A stretch of DNA of 25,980 bases from CAXXOK01 sp036759125 (GTDB lineage: Bacteria; Bacillota; Clostridia; Christensenellales; Aristaeellaceae). The notes beneath the pieces were generated by a model. The model was not told where the DNA came from and did not search any database. It saw nothing but the letters and a program-made list of their open reading frames with translations. Position 1 is the stretch's first letter; each line of letters begins with the position of its first letter. The DNA lies in the NCBI GenBank assembly GCA_036759125.1, contig DAIOVG010000017.1, forward strand, positions 1 to 25,980, written 5' to 3'. Position numbers and translations under genes: made by a program. Shown here one piece after another: positions 21,237 through 25,980 of the stretch.

Positions 21237-22474
21237 ATGAACGCGATAGGCATCGACGTTTCCAAAGGAAAGAGCATGGTTTCCATACTCCGTCCGCTGG
21301 GAGTCACCGTGGCGCAACCCTTCGAGGTTGCGCCACGCAGTTCTTGCGCTAAACAAGCTGACAGACTATATCGGCGGCTTGGACGATGAGAGCAAGGTCA
21401 TCATGGAGCATACAGGCCGTTATTACGAACCAATCGCCAACGTCATCCATGAACGGGGTCTGTTCGTCAGCGTGGTTAATCCGTTGCTGATTCGGGAATA
21501 TGGCGGCAATTCTTTGCGCCGGGTCAAGACGGACAAGGCCGATGCCCGGAAGATCGCCAAATACGGGCTTAACAATTGGGCTGAACTGCGCGAATATACT
21601 CCCATGAATACGATTCGCTACGAACTCAAGACCCTGAACCGACAGCTCCAGTTGGCTTCCAAGAATAAAACTGCCTTTGCCAACAATTTAATCGCCCTGC
21701 TGGATCAATCGTTTCCTGGCGTTCGAGGCTGGTTTGGCAGTCCCGTGCACAAGGACGGCAGCCAGAAGTGGGTAGACTTCGCCATGACCTTTTGGCACAT
21801 GGACTGCGTGCGCTGTACCAGTCAAGCCGCCTTCGCGGAGCTATACCGAAATAGTGTAAACGCAAGGGCTACAACTTCGACACAGTCAAAGCCGAGCAGA
21901 TTCACCGGGAAACGAAAAACATGACCGCGCTGGTTCCCAAGTCTGACACCACAAAGCTGCTGGTTCAGGAAAACGCAACACAATTGACAAGCATTTCCCG
22001 CATGGCAGAAGTCATTCGTGCCGAGATGAACCATCTGGCTGCCCAACTGCCGGAGTATCCGGTGGTGATGAGCATGTACGGCGTTGGGGAATCGTTGGGG
22101 CCTCAGCTCATGGCAGAGATTGGGGAGACATCCAGCGCTTTGCGGGGAAACAATCTCTGGTCGCCTTTGCCGGCGTAGACCCTATGCCCAATCAGTCGGG
22201 CGCGAAAGATATCCGCAGCAACCGTTCGTCCAAGCGTGGTTCACCTTACCTGCGCAAGACATTGTTCGTCATTATGACCGTCCTGTTGCAGAAAGCTCCC
22301 GCGGACGTTCCTGTCTACCAATTTCTTCACCGCAAATGCGCGGAGGGAAAACCCTAATATGTTTTCATGACTGCCGGAGCCAACATGTTTCTTCGCATCT
22401 ACTATAGCAGGGTTCGTGACTATCTCGCTTCGCTGGACACAGCTTGCACTCCCTCATCGGTCGATCCGGAGTGA
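21237..22474 (+). pseudogene. IS110-family transposase (DEDD N-terminal, Transposase_20 C-terminal), disrupted
   Basis: Read across frames, about 410 residues of an IS110 transposase can be restored: M-N-A-I-G-I-D-V-S-K-G-K at 21237, M-E-H-T-G-R-Y-Y-E-P, L-R-R-V-K-T-D-K-A-D-A, then M-Y-G-V-G-E-S-L-G-P-Q-L-M-A-E-I-G, S-S-K-R-G-S-P-Y-L-R-K (with the catalytic-type Ser) and F-L-R-I-Y-Y-S-R-V near the end. Breaks are a 1-base insertion near 21330, a 1-base loss near 21850 next to a TAG, a 2-base GA duplication near 22122, and an in-frame TAA at 22355. The acidic DEDD residues are present, but the reading frame is not, so it cannot make an active enzyme unless these are sequence errors. Confidence 0.85.
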
Positions 22475-22479
22475 TTGAC

Positions 22480-22556
22480 AGAGGTTGCCTTGCAACCTCT
22501 TGGCTGCTTTGAAGTACTGACAGCATGCCCTGTCAAGGACGCCGCAGGCGCGGCGT
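22480..22556 (+). ncRNA. Three consecutive hairpins after the transposase, candidate structured RNA
   Basis: AGAGGTTGC (22480-22488) pairs perfectly with GCAACCTCT (22492-22500); TGACAG (22518-22523) with CTGTCA (22530-22535); ACGCCGC (22539-22545) with GCGGCGT (22550-22556). They begin 6 bases after the transposase stop. In IS1111-type members the guide RNA lies on this side of the gene. The first hairpin might instead be a terminator. The remaining DNA to 22764 is AT-rich without a gene. Confidence 0.35.
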
Positions 22557-22764
22557 TAGCCGTCTATCCTGACTGGACATGACGGCTGTGCTACTCATTC
22601 CTTATGGTCAGCGATTCTGCGGTGGCCTGTTTTCAGTTCAATTCTCCTCGTCCCCTTTTTCCTGCCGTCAAGCTATTTTGGGGCTTGACTTTTTATTTGC
22701 AGGCTTCTCTTAACAATCCTTGACTTGGCACTCATTAACATAGCAATATGTAATAGCGTTTTGC

Positions 22765-23031
22765 GTGGCTTGGTGTAAAGGAAAATACAACGCCAAAAAT
22801 GGCACATTTACAGGCGTTGTGGTGCCTGATAAACTACTACCATACAGCTATAACTCGTGGTGTCCGCCGGACATCAAGGAACACCTGAGCGAGATGTGCG
22901 ACAACTATACCAACAAGGGGCGCAAGCATATCCGGCCACAGTACCGCGATACGCTGATCGCCCTGGACGAACATCCGCCTCCTGCACGATGTAGGACACG
23001 GAAAAAGGCGGCGGCCAGTGCCGGAACGTAG
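22765..23031 (+). CDS. Uncharacterised, probably 5'-truncated phage-region ORF
   Basis: The 88-residue reading from GTG 22765 has no RBS and is open upstream only to a TAG at 22741, so its original start was probably lost when the insertion element or a rearrangement removed it. It contains two Cys (W-C-P-P and E-M-C-D-N) and an Arg/Lys/Ala-rich end. I do not recognise the family. Its stop lies 20 bases before the next gene, whose RBS is strong, so it was likely part of the same phage-type operon. Confidence 0.4.
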   Translation: MAWCKGKYNAKNGTFTGVVVPDKLLPYSYNSWCPPDIKEHLSEMCDNYTNKGRKHIRPQYRDTLIALDEHPPPARCRTRKKAAASAGT

Positions 23032-23051
23032 GCAACAAAGGAGGTATCAGA

Positions 23052-23327
23052 ATGGCTGACAGCAGCGGGAAAGGAAAACAAGACGAGACTTCCCGGTTCA
23101 TGAAGCGCATGATCGTGCTGAGCGCGCGCACGCTGATCTGCATCCTGATCGCCGCGTACGTGGGCTACTGGTTTGGCAAGGACATGGATACCTGGCTGAT
23201 GGTCGGGTGCGGCGCGTTCAGCCTGGAACTTGGGTACAACGCATGGATCAAACTGAAGGAACGCAAACAAACGTCCGGCGGGAAAACGGCGGACGAAACC
23301 AAGCTTACCAAAAAGGTGAACGGATGA
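23052..23327 (+). CDS. Small single- or double-pass membrane protein of a phage-type lysis module
   Basis: The 91-residue protein has a charged N-terminus, a hydrophobic helix at about 24-43 (V-L-S-A-R-T-L-I-C-I-L-I-A-A-Y-V-G-Y), a second moderately hydrophobic stretch at about 48-63, and a Lys/Thr-rich tail. AAAGGAGGT lies 7 bases before the ATG. Its stop overlaps an ATG (ATGA) 15 bases before the holin-like start, so both are translated together. The family is not recognised; small membrane proteins next to LLH holins are common in Firmicute prophages. Confidence 0.65.
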   Translation: MADSSGKGKQDETSRFMKRMIVLSARTLICILIAAYVGYWFGKDMDTWLMVGCGAFSLELGYNAWIKLKERKQTSGGKTADETKLTKKVNG

Positions 23328-23341
23328 AAGGAAGGAACCCT

Positions 23342-23947
23342 ATGAAAAAGGTAATGGTGATCCTGTTTCTCATGCTGCTGATGACGCTGTGCATCGGTAG
23401 TTTTGCTATGGCGGCGGATATTGTTGATTGGGACGCGCTGATCGCAAGCGGCGATGCCGCGGCAACCGAAAGCATGGTGACGGACCTTGCATTGGCGGCG
23501 GAGGATGGCGGTGTTACTGTGCTGCCAGATTGGGGCAAGGTATTCTCGGATATCATGACGGGCGCGGCGACCGCACTGGTACTATTCCTCTGTACGACGA
23601 TTGTATATGTGATCCTGAGAATTGTGATTCCCCTGCTCCCCGTGCTGGTCCAGTGGCTGAAAGATAAGAATATCCTGTGGATGGCTAAGATACTGGTCAC
23701 CGCTGCCGAAAGCGCGCTGGGACGGTTTGTTGGGAGCCAAAAGTTTGAACAGGTCGTGGCATGGTTTGAGAAGCGCCATATCACGGTCACTGACGAAGTG
23801 AAACAGATGATCTACAATGCCTGGTGGCAGCTGAACAACCAGATGATTAACATGGGTTTGAAAGAGGACCCGGCAAGGGAAACGGGCGGAAGTACAAGCG
23901 ATCCGTTTGAAGGTAGTGATGCGCCGATATCGATTGAAGAAACCTAA
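23342..23947 (+). CDS. LLH-type phage holin-like protein with signal peptide
   Basis: The 201-residue protein starts with a signal peptide (M-K-K-V-M-V-I-L-F-L, likely cut after A-M-A near residue 22). After an acidic linker there is a long membrane segment (about 68-95) and then the LLH-holin-like region: W-L-K-D-K near 99, A-K-I-L-V-T-A-A-E-S-A-L-G near 108-120, F-E-Q-V-V-A-W-F near 128-135 and V-T-D-E-V-K-Q-M-I near 141-149. LLH holins are usually about 110-150 residues, so the N-terminal signal and linker are extra. AAGGAAGG lies 6 bases before ATG 23342; ATG 23324, coupled to the previous gene, is an alternative. Confidence 0.65.
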   Translation: MKKVMVILFLMLLMTLCIGSFAMAADIVDWDALIASGDAAATESMVTDLALAAEDGGVTVLPDWGKVFSDIMTGAATALVLFLCTTIVYVILRIVIPLLPVLVQWLKDKNILWMAKILVTAAESALGRFVGSQKFEQVVAWFEKRHITVTDEVKQMIYNAWWQLNNQMINMGLKEDPARETGGSTSDPFEGSDAPISIEET

Positions 23948-23964
23948 TCAATCGCAGCGAATAA

Positions 23965-24005
23965 TAGATACACCCGGTAAGTTGTTTGACTGTCTGGTGT
24001 ATCTA
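23965..24005. terminator. Hairpin, possible bidirectional terminator
   Basis: TAGATACACC (23965-23974) pairs perfectly with GGTGTATCTA (23996-24005) around a 21-base loop, between the convergent holin-like gene and the leftward gene ending at 24009. There is only a short T-rich stretch after it on the plus strand. Confidence 0.45.
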
Positions 24006-24008
24006 GAT

Positions 24009-24311
24009 TTATTCATAAAAACGTCGAATTTCTTGATGGCTTAAAGGATGGTGCGCCTCAAGGAAATCACATATGATTTTATCAAATGTCACAGCAACAA
24101 TCCTTGCATCTATTAGCTTATATTGATCTGGTCTATTCCTTTGGAATTCCATAAGTATTTCTTCATTTCTATTAAGAATCCCAAGAAAATCCATGTCATA
24201 GAAATCGTTCTTGTTTATCAACTCATTTTTCTTAAGCCATAGATCAATTATTTGCATTATATATTCAATTTGAATTTCAGAATAATTCTTATTGCGTAAA
24301 TCATGTCCCAA
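24009..24311 (-). CDS. Uncharacterised 100-residue protein, AT-rich
   Basis: The frame is open from a TTG at 24311 (a stop lies two codons upstream) to 24009, is rich in Ile, Asn, Asp and Glu, and much richer in A+T than its surroundings. It has no signal peptide or membrane segment and looks like a small helical soluble protein (ending in H-P-L-S-H-Q-E-I-R-R-F-Y-E). No good RBS precedes the TTG, so the start is uncertain; Met20 is an alternative. I do not recognise it. Small AT-rich cargo genes like this are typical of prophages. Confidence 0.5.
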   Translation of the reverse strand: MGHDLRNKNYSEIQIEYIMQIIDLWLKKNELINKNDFYDMDFLGILNRNEEILMEFQRNRPDQYKLIDARIVAVTFDKIICDFLEAHHPLSHQEIRRFYE

Positions 24312-24478
24312 GTATCATTCTACCGTCAATAAACCCTTCAGTTTTACATAATCCATCATGTGTAAACTCACGCGAAAAACTGAGTATAAAATAGGGTGAA
24401 TATAGGAAGGAAAAATTTACCGTGGTGATTAACACTACCCACCATTATGTCAAACTCGCGGGCATGCGCAGGAATAAC

Positions 24479-24498
24479 GCCCCCGGTGATCCGGGAGC
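24479..24498 (-). terminator. Weak terminator candidate after the methyltransferase gene
   Basis: On the minus strand GCTCCCGG pairs with CCGGGGGC (one mismatch, 4-base loop), 44 bases after the methyltransferase stop, followed by GTTATT. The rest of 24312-24541 shows no gene I can support: a rightward reading from 24422 with a good-looking RBS continues antisense through the methyltransferase and was rejected. Confidence 0.35.
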
Positions 24499-24541
24499 GT
24501 CGCAAGGGTTTGAGAATGTTTGTGCGCCGTATAGGCTGGGA

Positions 24542-25980
24542 TCATTCCATACTTGCTATAAACTCATCAATGGTCATTTCTACCGCAGGCGTTGGCGTTG
24601 CTTCCAGGTCCATTGCCTTTTGAGCACCCGCGTTGATCTTCGGCAGGCCGGTATCCGCCGGACCGGACAGGAAGTAATCAGCACGGCTCATGACGTCTGC
24701 ATAGCTTTTCTCGCCCTCGAAAGAATCTATAACGTCCTGTTCTTCCGGGGCCATATCAGCATACGCCTTTTTCCCATAGCACGGCGGCAGCCAGTTTTTA
24801 TCCTTCGCTGCGTACAGGTTGAACTTATGCAGCACATCGAGATCCGTAAATTCTACATGGCAAGTCCCCTTTTTGTAAAACGTGACCATGAAGTATTTCA
24901 AATGGATTTTCTTGGTTTGCTGGTCACGTTCTGCACGTTCCAGGGCGCCGGACACAAAATCATACTGGGTCATTCTGCCGCTGAGATAATCAAAAACCTT
25001 TTCAATATCGCGGAGCTTATCAATCGTTCCGTAGCGCGGCTGGAATCTGCCATCATAATCCGAAAAAGCATTGTAGCAAGGTATAATCACGCGCTTATTA
25101 ACAGCAAAGGCATCGTTGGTTTTCCAGCCGTTGAAGTAATGCCTATTCTTTGACATTTCATCCCAATGGTATTTGACTGTCCAATCGTCAAACAGATCAA
25201 TGATCGTTTTGTGGATGCCCTCAATGACCTTCTTTTCGATGTTAATGCGGATCGTCATGATATTGAAGAACGTAAAATCATAATCGCGCAGATCGTTGAC
25301 CTTGCCCATGAGTTCCGTTTGCAGATTGCTGGTCAGTTTGCGCGTGAACTTCGGATTTTGAAACAATGCGGACCAATACTTTTTACGCACGCTGCGTATA
25401 AATTCGTTTTCCGTGGCATCGCCATAGGAATGATCGTCAACTTTCAGTTTGAGCATATCGCTTGGGTAACTGTCTTTATCAATGGCATTTTTCAAGTACG
25501 GCAGCAATGCCCTATATTCGCGGATCAGCTTGCATCCGGCTGCTGCTTCAAAGTTGAACCGGTCTATGATGGCATCTATAAAGTCTTCTTTGATTACGTC
25601 CGTATCCTCTGCCTGGGGCTGCTGCTGGCGCTGGCTTCGATCCGCACGCAGGCCGTCCAGGATGCTGCTGTCGCTTTCATCGTCGCGCGGGATTGACACC
25701 TTGACGATGGCAACCTCTACGCCTGTTTTACGCTCTGCATCCGCAAACGCGCCGTCATGGAAGGTAATCTCCGCGCCGTACTCAGTGAGCTTGTTTACAA
25801 GCGATTTACGGGCGTATGTGTGCGGGTTTTTGATCGTCTGGGCGTTAAGTATACAGGCTATATAGCCGCCTTTCTGCTGGATGCTAAGCGCTTTCAAAAG
25901 ATGCTCAGCGCCGCGGTCAAACGGCGGATTCATGATAATGGCATCATACACTTTGTAGGTGCTGAAGGTTAGAAAATCGT
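24542..25980 (-). CDS. N6-adenine DNA methyltransferase with DUF4942-like C-terminal region, 5' end outside window
   Basis: The frame is open to the right edge; 479 residues are visible. It begins D-F-L-T-F, then Y-D-A-I-I-M-N-P-P-F, the motif IV N-P-P-F of amino-methyltransferases, preceded by the acidic strand expected just before it. The AdoMet-binding motif I must lie outside the window. From about residue 150 the protein matches the DUF4942 layout: F-N-F-E-A-A-A-G near 158, K-Y-W-S-A-L-F near 215, D-Y-D-F-T-F-F-N-I near 250, and H-Y-F-N-G-W-K-T-N near 300. Such proteins occur in phages and mobile elements, where they may protect DNA from restriction. The possible GTG start at 25951 falls inside the domain and is not the true start. 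Confidence 0.85.
   Translation of the reverse strand, partial: DFLTFSTYKVYDAIIMNPPFDRGAEHLLKALSIQQKGGYIACILNAQTIKNPHTYARKSLVNKLTEYGAEITFHDGAFADAERKTGVEVAIVKVSIPRDDESDSSILDGLRADRSQRQQQPQAEDTDVIKEDFIDAIIDRFNFEAAAGCKLIREYRALLPYLKNAIDKDSYPSDMLKLKVDDHSYGDATENEFIRSVRKKYWSALFQNPKFTRKLTSNLQTELMGKVNDLRDYDFTFFNIMTIRINIEKKVIEGIHKTIIDLFDDWTVKYHWDEMSKNRHYFNGWKTNDAFAVNKRVIIPCYNAFSDYDGRFQPRYGTIDKLRDIEKVFDYLSGRMTQYDFVSGALERAERDQQTKKIHLKYFMVTFYKKGTCHVEFTDLDVLHKFNLYAAKDKNWLPPCYGKKAYADMAPEEQDVIDSFEGEKSYADVMSRADYFLSGPADTGLPKINAGAQKAMDLEATPTPAVEMTIDEFIASME

Larger units (their letters stand above)
20960..22740 (+). mobile_element. Decayed IS110-family insertion element, boundaries approximate
   Basis: A broken IS110-type transposase gene (21237-22474) is flanked by about 275 bases of noncoding DNA on each side. 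IS110 elements lack ordinary terminal inverted repeats and do not leave clear target duplications, so the ends cannot be fixed from this sequence alone; the limits given are the ends of the neighbouring recognisable genes. It sits between the metal-cluster region and the prophage-like region. Confidence 0.7.

Noticed and set aside
24422..25696. Two rightward open frames (24422-25153 and 25166-25696)
   Set aside because: Both are antisense to the methyltransferase, whose NPPF motif and DUF4942-like segments are convincing. The RBS-like AGGAAGG before 24422 was noted, but the product resembles no family.
1..25980. CRISPR arrays, tRNA or rRNA genes
   Set aside because: No regularly spaced direct repeats and no recognisable cloverleaf or rRNA segments were found by eye on either strand.

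Overview
The window looks like chromosomal DNA from an anaerobic Firmicute of the Clostridia type. Ribosome binding sites are strong (AGGAGG type), GTG and TTG starts are common, genes are often coupled by ATGA/GTGA overlaps, and the families present (a SCIFF-type radical SAM maturase remnant, CGGC protein, DUF134, DUF5320, Mrp/MinD-ferredoxin ATPases) are typical of strict anaerobes. This placement is inferred from gene content; no rRNA or tRNA marker is present.

Region A (1-11230, GC-rich) is mainly sulfur-related. Two leftward rhodaneses (the distal one cut by the window edge) sit behind a promoter carrying a near-consensus Rex-type operator. A divergent GT39-like membrane glycosyltransferase follows. 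A leftward four-gene operon, every junction a 4-bp overlap, encodes an ATP-grasp enzyme and a complete NitT/TauT-type ABC importer. A TusA protein and a LysR regulator converge. Divergent from the LysR gene is an operon for a thiosulfate-transporter-like protein split into two half-genes (YeeE/YedE) with a second TusA between them, then a thioredoxin-reductase-like flavoprotein with an unusual C-terminal thioredoxin-like domain, then a terminator. Together these suggest uptake and handling of thiosulfate or persulfide sulfur.

Region B (about 11480-20960) is visibly richer in A+T and begins where a class I fructose-bisphosphate aldolase gene is cut off after about 45 codons. It carries a metal-cluster assembly cluster: two NifX/NifB-like proteins around a tandem pair of MinD-type ATPases with ferredoxin domains, two small Gly/Cys-rich proteins, a COG0731-type radical SAM protein, a decayed DUF89 gene, a DUF134 HTH/zinc-ribbon regulator, a SCIFF-like maturase with an internal deletion, an IscU-type scaffold, an Mrp/ApbC-type Fe-S carrier, a hotdog thioesterase, a CGGC protein and a flavin reductase. 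The set resembles the orange protein (ORP) operons of Desulfovibrio. Two promoters in this region share the same architecture, a consensus -35, a 17-bp spacer and copies of the palindrome TTATG-N2-CATAA, which suggests one regulator.

Region C (about 20960-22740) is a decayed IS110-family element: one transposase gene with three indels and at least one in-frame stop, flanked by structured noncoding DNA where bridge-type RNA would be expected. Region D (22765-25980) is prophage or mobile-element debris: a truncated ORF, a small membrane protein, an LLH-type holin-like protein, an AT-rich unknown gene, and an N6-adenine methyltransferase with a DUF4942-like C-terminus that runs off the right edge.

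No CRISPR array, tRNA or rRNA was seen. All family assignments were made by eye from motifs, without database searches.
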